Below, one piece after another: positions 1-7,261 of a stretch of DNA of 41,647 nt. The notes below the pieces were generated by a model that was not told the origin of the DNA, made no database searches, and worked only from the letters and a program-made list of their open reading frames with translations. How positions within the stretch are numbered: position 1 is the stretch's first letter; every line of letters starts with the position of its first letter. The position numbers and the translations under genes are program-made. The stretch is from a bacterium (GTDB lineage Bacteria > Patescibacteriota > Minisyncoccia > Phycocordibacterales > GCA-002787175): contig JAUYKQ010000029.1 of NCBI GenBank assembly GCA_030699905.1, positions 1 through 41,647 on the forward strand. The letters are read 5' to 3'.

Positions 1-3
1 ATG

Positions 4-399
4 TGGAGATGGGCGGAATCGAACCGCCGTGCAAAAAGAATCCATTGAAACGTCTACAAGGTCTAGTTCGTTTTGATTTTTAGGTCTCGGCGCTTTAAAC
101 GGACAAAATACGCCAAAACCTTAGCTCCTTTTATTTCAAGACGCAGACGAAGCGGTAAGCGTCTTTAAGCTTCATTGATTACACCGCTTTCGGGCTATGA
201 AGCCTTACCTGAAGCGATGCCGCTTAGGCTAAAGCGTAAGCGGGAGCAAATTCCGCTCCTCCGAAATACGGAGAAGCGATTGATTTTGCTTTTGCAACAA
301 CTGATTTGGCAGTTATCGTGTTGCGGACTTTTAAAGCGTTTCCGCAGCGCTACTTTGCGATTTCAAATGGTTTTCCAATTGTCTAGGCCGATCATCCCC
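4..399 (-). ncRNA. ssrA: transfer-messenger RNA (tmRNA)
   Basis: This RNA rescues stalled ribosomes by adding a degradation tag, working with SmpB, which is encoded just upstream on the same strand. On the minus strand the 5' end GGGGATG (399-393) pairs over 7 bp (one G-U) with CATCTCC (11-5). The T arm is GGCGG-TTCGATT-CCGCC, the discriminator is A, and CCA is not encoded. An open reading frame ends in codons for AEFAPAYALA and a TAA at 226-224, the usual hydrophobic ALA ending. Upstream, AAAAGTC precedes CGC AAC ACG at 325, which resembles the usual resume region. That predicts a tag of about 32-33 residues, which is long. Confidence is high for the RNA and moderate for the resume codon. 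Confidence 0.93.
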
Positions 400-421
400 C
401 TAAAACACGCCTTCGTAGGCA

Positions 422-450
422 TGCTTTAGGCGAATGATCGTGATTGTCAA
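422..450 (-). promoter_or_regulatory. candidate ssrA promoter
   Basis: A perfect minus-strand TTGACA (450-445) overlaps the smpB stop codon. About 16 nt further is a weak -10-like TAAAGC (428-423), roughly 25 nt before the mature tmRNA 5' end. The -35 is convincing and the -10 is poor. Confidence 0.4.
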
Positions 451-884
451 CGAACTTTGATGTCCCTGGCTATTTCTCTTTCCGTATCCCGCCTTTTCAT
501 ATCTTCGCGTTTGTCGTACTTCTTTTTACCGCGGGCTATTCCTATAGCTATCTTTATCTTATTCTTCTTATTATACACCTTTAGGGGTACTATTGTCAAT
601 CCCCTTATTTTTTCAACTTCGGACAACTTAGCGATTTCTTTCTTGGTTAAAAGAAGCCGTCTGTTTCTTTCGGGGTCGTAATCCGGCGCGTTTTTCGGCT
701 GATACGGAGGGATTGTTGCGCCTACCAAAAACGCCTCGCCACCGCGAATGACAACATGCGAACCTTCAAGGACACCATGCTTTTCTCTCAGGGACTTAAC
801 CTCTTGCCCCACGAGCTCCATTCCGGCTTCAACCGTTTCAGTGATTTCATAATTAAACCGAGCTTTTTTATTTTCCAAAAGCAT
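447..884 (-). CDS. smpB: SsrA-binding protein SmpB
   Basis: SmpB binds tmRNA and carries it into the A site of stalled ribosomes. The 145-residue product has the usual length. It starts with the typical NKKARFNYEI stretch, has the central GQEVKSLREKHGVLEGSHV block and ends in a basic tail (GKKKYDKREDMKRRDTERE) that occupies the decoding site in known SmpB. The start at 884 is supported by a -10 box only 6 nt upstream. The tmRNA gene lies directly downstream on the same strand, a common arrangement. Confidence 0.97.
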   Translation of the reverse strand: MLLENKKARFNYEITETVEAGMELVGQEVKSLREKHGVLEGSHVVIRGGEAFLVGATIPPYQPKNAPDYDPERNRRLLLTKKEIAKLSEVEKIRGLTIVPLKVYNKKNKIKIAIGIARGKKKYDKREDMKRRDTEREIARDIKVR

Positions 885-890
885 TCTTTT

Positions 891-899
891 ATGATACCA
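891..899 (-). promoter_or_regulatory. extended -10 promoter of smpB (leaderless)
   Basis: On the minus strand TGG-TATCAT is followed by AAAAGA and then ATG of smpB. The 6-nt spacing puts the transcription start at or beside the start codon. No Shine-Dalgarno sequence is present. Confidence 0.6.
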
Positions 900-939
900 G
901 AGAGGACGATGTTTGGCATTAAATATTACTATTTGGTAC

Positions 940-956
940 TTTGAATTACAAAACTC
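940..956. repeat. solo end of GAATTACGAAAC palindromic repeat
   Basis: TTTGAATTACAAAACTC differs by one base from the left end of the full element at 24455. It lies between the divergent smpB and ftsH genes and looks like a remnant. Confidence 0.5.
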
Positions 957-1013
957 CCATTTTCATAAAGTCCTGTATTTTTTCATAATATTCTGATATT
1001 ATCTCCAAGAAGC

Positions 1014-2906
1014 ATGTCAGCCAAAAACAACAGAAAAGCTCCCAAGAACTCAAAATTCACCAACCAGCTCATAACCGGTTTTTTGGTTCTGCTTGTTGTA
1101 ATGACCTTGTACTCTTTCATCGCGGAGAGAAACAAGGGTCTTGAGGAAATTCCTCTTTCACAGCTTGCCGGCGATATTTCTCTCGGGCAAGTGGAGAAAA
1201 TTTCCGTTGATGGCGAGAACCTGAATATAGAATACAAAGACGGCTCCACGAAAGAGTCCCAAAAAGAAGTTCAAAGTTCTCTCACGGAAACACTTAAAAA
1301 CTACGGCATAGAGTCAGAGGTGTTGTCTGCCGTCACCATTGAAGTCAAAAGGCCCGGAGGTTTGGGTTTCTGGTTTTTTCAGTTGGCTCCGTTTCTCATT
1401 CCTTTGATTTTTATCATTTTGTTTATTTGGTTTTTGACAAGGCAAGTCAAGGGGGCGGGTATGCAGGCCTTTTCTTTCGGCCAGTCCAAGGCGCGCATTA
1501 CTTTTCCGCATGACAAAAAACAGCAGATTAAATTCAAAGACATCGCCGGTAATAAAGAGGCCAAAGAGGAACTCAAAGAAATAGTGGATTTTCTGAAAAA
1601 TCCTAAAAAGTTTTTGGAAATAGGCGCGCGTATCCCCAAGGGTGTGTTGCTTATGGGTCCCGCGGGAACCGGAAAAACGCTTTTGGCAAGAGGCGTGGCG
1701 GGCGAGGCGGGCGTGGCTTTTTTCTCAATTTCCGGTTCGGAATTTGTGGAGATGTTTGTGGGTGTCGGCGCTTCGCGGGTCCGGGATTTATTCCAGATGG
1801 CCAAGAAGGCGGCCCCAGCCATTATATTCATAGACGAAATAGATGCGGTGGGGCGCGTCCGTGGCACGGGAGTGGGCGGAGGCAACGATGAAAGGGAGCA
1901 GACCCTCAATCAGATACTTGTTGAAATGGACGGTTTTGAGCCGAATGAAAAAATTATCATAATGGCAGCAACTAATCGCCCGGATGTTTTAGACCCTGCT
2001 CTCGTACGCCCGGGACGATTTGACAGGCGAGTGGTTTTGGATTTGCCGGACAGAAACGATAGGGGAGAGATTTTAAAAATCCACTCGGTGGGCAAACCGT
2101 TTGCCGAAGACGTTGATTTAAAGGTTATCGCGGAGCGTACCCCGGGCTTTTCCGGCGCCGATTTGTATTCTTTAATGAACGAAGCGGCAATTTTGGCGGC
2201 GCGAGAAAATCGCAACAAAATTTCCCAGTACGACCTTATTCGCTCCATTGAAAAAGTAATGCTCGGTCCGGAGCGCAAGAGCCACGTGCTTTCCAAAAAA
2301 GAAAAAGAGATTACGGCATATCACGAAGCGGGACACGCTCTGGTGGCTTCCGTTTTGCCTTACGCCGACCCTGTGCATAAAATTTCAATAATTTCACGTG
2401 GGCGAGCCGCCGGCTACACTTTGAAATTGCCTTTTGAAGACAGGCGGTTGCAATCGCGCAAAGAATTTTTGGACGATATTGCCATGTCTCTCGGAGGGTA
2501 TGTTACGGAACAAATGGTTTTTGACGACCTAACGACCGGCGCCTCAAATGATTTGCAGGTTTCAACCGCCTTGGCTCGCGATATGGTTACAAAATACGGC
2601 ATGTCGGAAAAGATAGGGCCGGTGGCTTTGGAGGGCGCGGGAGGGCTTTCCCCATTTGGTGGCAGAATGAACTCGCATGAATATTCGGAAAAAGTCGGAG
2701 GCGACATAGACGCGGAGGTTTCCCGTATCATGAACGAGGCGCGCCAAAAAGCCATAGATATCATCACAAAACACAAAGCGGCCCTTGATGCCATTTCAGA
2801 GCGACTTATAGAGACGGAGACGATAGAAAGAGAAGAGTACGAAAAGATAATAATAGCGCACGGAATAATGCCTAAAAGGAAACAGGATATTGAGCATCAA
2901 GAATAA
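1014..2906 (+). CDS. ftsH: ATP-dependent zinc metalloprotease FtsH
   Basis: This membrane-anchored AAA+ protease degrades misfolded membrane proteins and short-lived regulators. Two N-terminal membrane segments (about residues 19-39 and 114-140) flank an extracytoplasmic domain. The AAA module has Walker A GPAGTGKT (about residue 214), Walker B IIFIDEID and the second region of homology ending [18 protein letters not shown]. The M41 protease domain has the zinc site HEAGH near residue 437 and a downstream acidic ligand region ([12 protein letters not shown]). The 630-aa length is typical. The gene is divergent from smpB, and a TATTAT at 997-1002 lies 11 nt before the ATG. A palindromic element follows its end and may terminate transcription. 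Confidence 0.97.
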   Translation: MSAKNNRKAPKNSKFTNQLITGFLVLLVVMTLYSFIAERNKGLEEIPLSQLAGDISLGQVEKISVDGENLNIEYKDGSTKESQKEVQSSLTETLKNYGIESEVLSAVTIEVKRPGGLGFWFFQLAPFLIPLIFIILFIWFLTRQVKGAGMQAFSFGQSKARITFPHDKKQQIKFKDIAGNKEAKEELKEIVDFLKNPKKFLEIGARIPKGVLLMGPAGTGKTLLARGVAGEAGVAFFSISGSEFVEMFVGVGASRVRDLFQMAKKAAPAIIFIDEIDAVGRVRGTGVGGGNDEREQTLNQILVEMDGFEPNEKIIIMAATNRPDVLDPALVRPGRFDRRVVLDLPDRNDRGEILKIHSVGKPFAEDVDLKVIAERTPGFSGADLYSLMNEAAILAARENRNKISQYDLIRSIEKVMLGPERKSHVLSKKEKEITAYHEAGHALVASVLPYADPVHKISIISRGRAAGYTLKLPFEDRRLQSRKEFLDDIAMSLGGYVTEQMVFDDLTTGASNDLQVSTALARDMVTKYGMSEKIGPVALEGAGGLSPFGGRMNSHEYSEKVGGDIDAEVSRIMNEARQKAIDIITKHKAALDAISERLIETETIEREEYEKIIIAHGIMPKRKQDIEHQE

Positions 2907-2985
2907 GCTCTGCTTATTCTTGGAATTTCTAATTTCTTCCTCTACATGCTCAAAATGGCGAGCGGAGTCGAGCCGTAATTCACTG

Positions 2986-3122
2986 TGAATTATGAAACAC
3001 CTGCCCCCCCACGAGGGAAAGCTCCCAAAAAAGTGACCGCTCCAAGGGCGCTTGCCCTGGGCTTAGGTCACTTTTTTGTGACTTTCCTCGTGGGGGGGTC
3101 GCCTACTGTATTTCGTAATTCA
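2986..3122. repeat. nested palindromic element, GAATTACGAAAC family (copy 1)
   Basis: The ends TGAATTATGAAAC and TTTCGTAATTCA are inverted. Inside, CACGAGGGAAAG and CAAAAAAGTGACC pair with GGTCACTTTTTTG and CTTTCCTCGTG around a CCAAGGGCGCTTGCCCTGG core. It can form one very long hairpin just after ftsH. A second, longer copy lies at 37644-37814. It has no coding capacity; it could act as a terminator or be a small non-autonomous mobile element. Confidence 0.8.
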
Positions 3123-3216
3123 AGATAATTCACCTAATTTCTGATAAAATTCCTAATTCCCGACTCTCAAAATTAACCTAAGATGTCTTTCTTAATTATC
3201 TGGCGCAACCACGAAG

Positions 3217-4341
3217 TCAATTATCAATCCTAAACTGATATAAACCAGTTCCGTCAAACAGTTTTGCAATTAAAGCTTCTATTTCTTGTCGTCGCTGTTC
3301 GTATAGAGTCGCATTCTGAGGTTGTTTTTTAATATCGGAATCAAGATAACGCAATTGTTCTTTCCATTTCTTATACATTTTGTCCTCGCAGATATGCTTT
3401 GACATCGGATTTTGAGCCCACAAATTTGTAGTGTATTTTCGCCACTCGCTCAAGGTAGAGTCATGACGGGAGCCACCGTCTAAGTATTGGCACAATTCAG
3501 CATTATCTGTCTCATAAGCGAGTTCAACCACACAATCATCCATTTTCATGGAATGAGCCATTGCGCCATCCAAACAGAAAGAAACATCGTTCTTTTGCTG
3601 AGCGAGATCATTAAAACATTCATACTGTGATAATGAACATTCATAAGTGTAGGTATATGTTCTGCCGTCACTTAAAAAGTTACACATATTGGAACACACT
3701 GCTACAATTTCGTTGGTATCGGTTAATTCTTGTCGAACATCTTTATAACATTGGACTTTCCTTTCTTTACTGAAAACTTGAGAAGTTGCAGACGAGAAAA
3801 GATGACCGCAGTACTCATATTGGACTTTGTTCACTGCGAGGGAATAGGTCACTTCACCGGCGTATGCAATTCCCCAAAAAACAATAGTTATACCGATAAC
3901 CGGCATAATCCTTTTCCACAGTCGGTCTCTACGAGCGCTTGCATCGGTAGAGTTTGGATCATGCTGTATCATAGTCATTCTTTTTTTGATAATAAGACGA
4001 TTTTTCCAAAAGGCAAATAAAAAAGCCACCAATCCCATAATTGCAATTGACATGTAAATAAGACCACCAACATCAAAGAAACTGTCGCGAAAACGGTATT
4101 TTTCTAATAAAAACCACATACCGTAAAATACGCTGAAAACCAAACCTGAAAGAATACCTATGTATGAATTTACAAACATAGGATTTTCTGAAGGGATAGC
4201 AACTGTCTTTGCTTCGCGGTAGATAACGGCTTGTGCAATAAAGATATAGACAATTAAGCCCACGATCCCCAATGTCCCAGAAAACAGAAGAGATAATATA
4301 GCGAGAGAATACAAACCAAGTGTTAAAAAAACAAGTTTCAT
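3217..4341 (-). CDS. membrane protein with Cys-rich extracytoplasmic domain
   Basis: I do not recognise this 374-aa protein. It begins with a hydrophobic segment that could be a membrane span or signal (residues 3-35), followed by spans near 55-80, 90-112 and 145-168. The remaining 200 residues are soluble and carry ten cysteines (YCGHLF, QCYKD, CSNMC, ECSLSQYEC, FCLDG, DDCVV, LCQY, HICED), suggesting several disulfide bonds outside the cytoplasm. The last 60 residues are charged and helical. It is followed 20 nt further upstream by the leucine-rich-repeat membrane protein on the same strand, so the two are probably co-transcribed. Confidence 0.75.
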   Translation of the reverse strand: MKLVFLTLGLYSLAILSLLFSGTLGIVGLIVYIFIAQAVIYREAKTVAIPSENPMFVNSYIGILSGLVFSVFYGMWFLLEKYRFRDSFFDVGGLIYMSIAIMGLVAFLFAFWKNRLIIKKRMTMIQHDPNSTDASARRDRLWKRIMPVIGITIVFWGIAYAGEVTYSLAVNKVQYEYCGHLFSSATSQVFSKERKVQCYKDVRQELTDTNEIVAVCSNMCNFLSDGRTYTYTYECSLSQYECFNDLAQQKNDVSFCLDGAMAHSMKMDDCVVELAYETDNAELCQYLDGGSRHDSTLSEWRKYTTNLWAQNPMSKHICEDKMYKKWKEQLRYLDSDIKKQPQNATLYEQRRQEIEALIAKLFDGTGLYQFRIDN

Positions 4342-4360
4342 AAGTTGAAAGAAACCCTAG

Positions 4361-5239
4361 TTAATAAATAACTTCGGTATGAGGAAGCATTTGTTGAATT
4401 TGCATAATTTCCGCGTTGGATAAGGGGTTGTCGGTGATAACAATCGTTTTCAGATTTTCCAGTTTTCCTATCTCATTTGGCACCGAGGTTATTTGATTAC
4501 CGGCAATATTTAATGTTTCCAAGCTACTAAGTTCGCCAATACCTACGGGAAAAGAAGTCAGCTTAAGTCCGCCGATGTTTAACTCCCGTAAATTGTTGAA
4601 TTTGGAAATCCTTTCAAAAAACAGATTTCTAATTCGCGGACTCGATATGCTCTTGCCGGTACCATCTAAATAAAGGACTGTGATTCCTTCGGGATTCTTT
4701 CGTATGTTACGTTCTATTTCCGCATATATTTTGTAATCCGCGTAATCGTGTCGTATATATTCATGTATATATGGATTTAACACAGTAGAAAGAACTATTA
4801 ACCCGATACCGATTAGGGATAATACAAATAAACCAATCTTTGGAGTGTGTGATTGAATGAATTCTGGCTGTCGGTTCAGCAATCGCAGAGAAAGCCACAG
4901 CAAGACGATTTCAGCTGAAAATGAAATAATAACTAACCACTGGAAAACAGAGATACCGTGATATACAGGAAGATGCATTCCTAACCTAAATTCAATATAC
5001 GATTGCGTCAATAACAGCAAAAACAAGATAAGAAAGATCGCTAACCCCAAAGAAGTAATATGCTTATTGCCTTTTTTTATAAAAAAAGAAAGAAAAAAAC
5101 CAAATAGCCCCAACAAAGGGACGAAAAGAACTCCCCAAAACACAAGCGGTATAGAAGCGACGAACAAGAGAAGGAAAATGATTGCAAACATAGTGCCTGC
5201 CGCTCGTATGATAAAAGGACTCTCTTGGTACCCTGTCAT
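4361..5239 (-). CDS. membrane protein with C-terminal leucine-rich repeats
   Basis: The 292-aa product has about five membrane segments in its first 160 residues, then a soluble tail with leucine-rich repeats. Repeat units can be read as LRELNIGGLKLTSFPVGIG, LETLNIAGNQITSVPNEIG and LKTIVITDNPLSNAEI, matching the LxxLxIxxNxLxxxPxxIxxL pattern. Such repeats usually bind proteins, and the partner is unknown. It is the upstream gene of a likely two-gene minus-strand unit with the Cys-rich membrane protein. A possible extended -10 (TGGTATACA on the minus strand) lies about 13 nt before the ATG. Confidence 0.75.
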   Translation of the reverse strand: MTGYQESPFIIRAAGTMFAIIFLLLFVASIPLVFWGVLFVPLLGLFGFFLSFFIKKGNKHITSLGLAIFLILFLLLLTQSYIEFRLGMHLPVYHGISVFQWLVIISFSAEIVLLWLSLRLLNRQPEFIQSHTPKIGLFVLSLIGIGLIVLSTVLNPYIHEYIRHDYADYKIYAEIERNIRKNPEGITVLYLDGTGKSISSPRIRNLFFERISKFNNLRELNIGGLKLTSFPVGIGELSSLETLNIAGNQITSVPNEIGKLENLKTIVITDNPLSNAEIMQIQQMLPHTEVIY

Positions 5240-5493
5240 ATAACTATTAAGTGTATACCATGTATTTGGTTTTGTACATTAGTTTTTTATTGGCAAAAGT
5301 TTTTTTTGTTTGCCATTAATCTGCATTCTTCCGGCAGAAACATCGTGCAAAGCGATTCTTGTCCAAGTTGAAACGTAAGGACTGCCGGTTGTTAAGGATT
5401 TAGTGGCTACGCTTTTTTACGGCCGATTCGCTTTAGGCGAGCCGACTTTTCTTTTATAATTTTTTGTTTTGGTATATGATAATGCTGTAAAAC
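5240..5493. other. intergenic region before tRNA-Ile
   Basis: This AT-rich stretch has no open frame of note. It holds small hairpin-capable words (TTGGCAAA with TTTGCCA; GGCCGATTCG with CGAGCC) and -10-like boxes TATAAT (5455-5460) and GATAAT (5478-5483), either of which could serve the tRNA. Confidence 0.35.
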
Positions 5494-5570
5494 GCGCCTG
5501 TAGCTCAGTTGGTTAGAGCACGGAGCTTATACCTCCGGGGTCCTTGGTTCGAGTCCAAGCAGGCGCACCA
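5494..5570 (+). tRNA. tRNA-Ile (anticodon UAU)
   Basis: A 7-bp acceptor stem GCGCCTG/CAGGCGC, D arm GCTC..GAGC, anticodon stem CGGAG/CTCCG with loop CTTATAC, T arm CTTGG-TTCGAGT-CCAAG and an encoded ACCA end form a complete 77-nt cloverleaf. The anticodon at 5528-5530 is TAT, reading AUA. Most bacteria read AUA with a CAU anticodon modified to lysidine, so a UAU isoleucine tRNA is unusual. The body (TGTAGCTCAGTTGGTTAGAGC, discriminator A) fits isoleucine tRNAs. Confidence 0.93.
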
Positions 5571-5629
5571 AAATGGAAAAGTCCATACCTCGCCTTAAAA
5601 AAGAGGCCATGTTGGCGAATAAAATATTG

Positions 5630-5638
5630 TGGTATAAT
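5630..5638 (+). promoter_or_regulatory. extended -10 promoter (leaderless)
   Basis: TGG-TATAAT is followed by AAAAAT and ATG at 5645. The expected transcription start coincides with the ATG, which favours this start over the in-frame ATG at 5573 next to the tRNA. Confidence 0.65.
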
Positions 5639-5644
5639 AAAAAT

Positions 5645-6250
5645 ATGAAAGAATTTTTAAAGAAAAATTTTGCCATAGTGTTGGCTTTCACCTTGCCTGT
5701 CGCGCTAATAGTCGTCTTGGCTTTAAGCGTTTATTTGCCCTCTGTCTTTCTTTCCACCGACTACAACTTTATATATTCCACTTGCGAATTCGGAGCGAAT
5801 CGCTACCCTTATAACTGTGATGATTATCTGCAGAAACGTTACTCTGTTGTTCAAGGAAAACTTGTCACGAATGCCGTTGACCCCGTTGTAGTTAATTCTA
5901 ACCCACTCAAAGACACGGATGGAGACGGGATTGCTGATGTTGTAAATTACACTTCCCGCATTTTTTTGCATGACACAGAAAAAAACGAAAGCCGAGAAAT
6001 TACATTAGAAGAAGCAGAGACGCTGTCGTTAAGCGGACTTTTGACTTCTCCTGATGGAGTTACGGTTTCAAGTTATTATAATAACGGGGGCGATTTCTTC
6101 TTTCCTTTTGGCGGAGGTTCTTCCTCGTATGGTTATTACCTTACAAAAGGAAGAAGCAGGAGCAAACTCAATCTTATAAATCGCGGTGATCGGTATTATT
6201 ACCAAGACAATTTCCAATTTATCGGGTGGATTTTGCCCGGTAGAAATTAA
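5645..6250 (+). CDS. exported or membrane-anchored hypothetical protein
   Basis: I do not recognise this 201-aa protein. It has a basic N-terminus (MKEFLKKNF) and one hydrophobic segment of about 25 residues that acts as a signal or anchor, then an extracytoplasmic part. This contains a DTDGDGIAD motif like the calcium-binding thrombospondin type 3 or dockerin loop, and a Gly/Ser/Tyr-rich tail (FPFGGGSSSYGYY). The frame is open from 5573, but the extended -10 at 5630-5638 supports the start at 5645. It is followed 12 nt later by a multi-span membrane protein and is probably co-transcribed with it. Confidence 0.7.
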   Translation: MKEFLKKNFAIVLAFTLPVALIVVLALSVYLPSVFLSTDYNFIYSTCEFGANRYPYNCDDYLQKRYSVVQGKLVTNAVDPVVVNSNPLKDTDGDGIADVVNYTSRIFLHDTEKNESREITLEEAETLSLSGLLTSPDGVTVSSYYNNGGDFFFPFGGGSSSYGYYLTKGRSRSKLNLINRGDRYYYQDNFQFIGWILPGRN

Positions 6251-6262
6251 CCGGATACAAAT

Positions 6263-7240
6263 ATGAACAAAGAAGAACTATTACAAGAACTTTCAGCCAA
6301 AGTAAGAAGCGGGGAAATCAGTGGCGATGAAATAATCAGCCGACTTAACTTGGCGCCCGCGACACGAGAGGCAAGTGGAGAAGGAACGAAAAAACTGTCT
6401 ACTTTTTCCGTAACGAAAATGTTGTATGTTTTGGGCGCGGCGATAGTAATAATCGGCATTGTCATTTTTGTCGCTCAAATTTGGGAAGATGTCGGTTCAT
6501 TTGGCAGAATAGCGGTAACTTTGGGTCTCGGTTTGCTGTTTACCGCAATAGGTTCAGTACTGTTGAATCAAAAACCGGATGACAATATAGGCCCGATTTT
6601 CCATTTTATCGGCGGTATGCTCATTCCGAGCGGTGTTCTTGTTACGCTCCACGAACTTGGAATAGGTTTCGTATCTTTGTGGCCTGTCACTATTACATTT
6701 GGAGTTATTTTTGCGTTCTATTTATTGCTAAACTCGGTTCATAAACACCCGGTTCTAACTTTTTTCGCTATTGCAAACGGCACGGCATTTATTTATCTCA
6801 TTGTTGAGGCAATCGTTGAAGGTCCTTCCTATATGCATGAAGATTTATATGCTTACTTGACGATGGTGGTGGGCGCGAGCTATCTATTGCTCGCTCACTC
6901 TTTCCGTGAAAGTTGGAACAAAAATCTTATCGGAGTTCTCTGTTTCTTTGGTAGCGGTGGATTTCTCGCCGCCGCGTTCTCGCAAGTTTTCAATTCTTTG
7001 CCGTGGCAATTGCTCTATTTCTTGATTGTGCTTTGCGGTCTGTTTCTGTCGGTGTATATGAAAAGCCGTATCGTTCTCATCATGAGCACTCTTTTTCTCA
7101 TCGCGCACGTTTCGTATATCACGGGTGAGTATTTTGCGGACTCTTTAGGATGGCCGATTTCTCTCGTGATGCTTGGTTTCGTGTTCATTGGACTCGGATA
7201 CGCTTCGGTTGCTATCAACAAGAGGTATATCAATACTTAA
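6263..7240 (+). CDS. multi-span membrane protein (DUF2157-like)
   Basis: The 325-aa product has a soluble N-terminus of about 50 residues (KEELLQELSAKVRSGEISGDEI) and then about ten hydrophobic segments. The pattern of a short helical head followed by paired spans (YVLGAAIVIIGIVIFVAQIW) resembles the DUF2157 family of predicted membrane proteins. The assignment is by overall look only. It converges on recG, leaving about 20 nt. Confidence 0.6.
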   Translation: MNKEELLQELSAKVRSGEISGDEIISRLNLAPATREASGEGTKKLSTFSVTKMLYVLGAAIVIIGIVIFVAQIWEDVGSFGRIAVTLGLGLLFTAIGSVLLNQKPDDNIGPIFHFIGGMLIPSGVLVTLHELGIGFVSLWPVTITFGVIFAFYLLLNSVHKHPVLTFFAIANGTAFIYLIVEAIVEGPSYMHEDLYAYLTMVVGASYLLLAHSFRESWNKNLIGVLCFFGSGGFLAAAFSQVFNSLPWQLLYFLIVLCGLFLSVYMKSRIVLIMSTLFLIAHVSYITGEYFADSLGWPISLVMLGFVFIGLGYASVAINKRYINT

Positions 7241-7261
7241 ATTTCGTTACTGCTATCCGCC

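Noticed and set aside
175-429. 84-codon plus-strand frame
   Set aside because: It lies antisense within the tmRNA gene and has no family features.
1379-1909. 176-codon antisense frame within ftsH
   Set aside because: It is a shadow of the conserved ATPase region with low-complexity Ser/Pro-rich translation.
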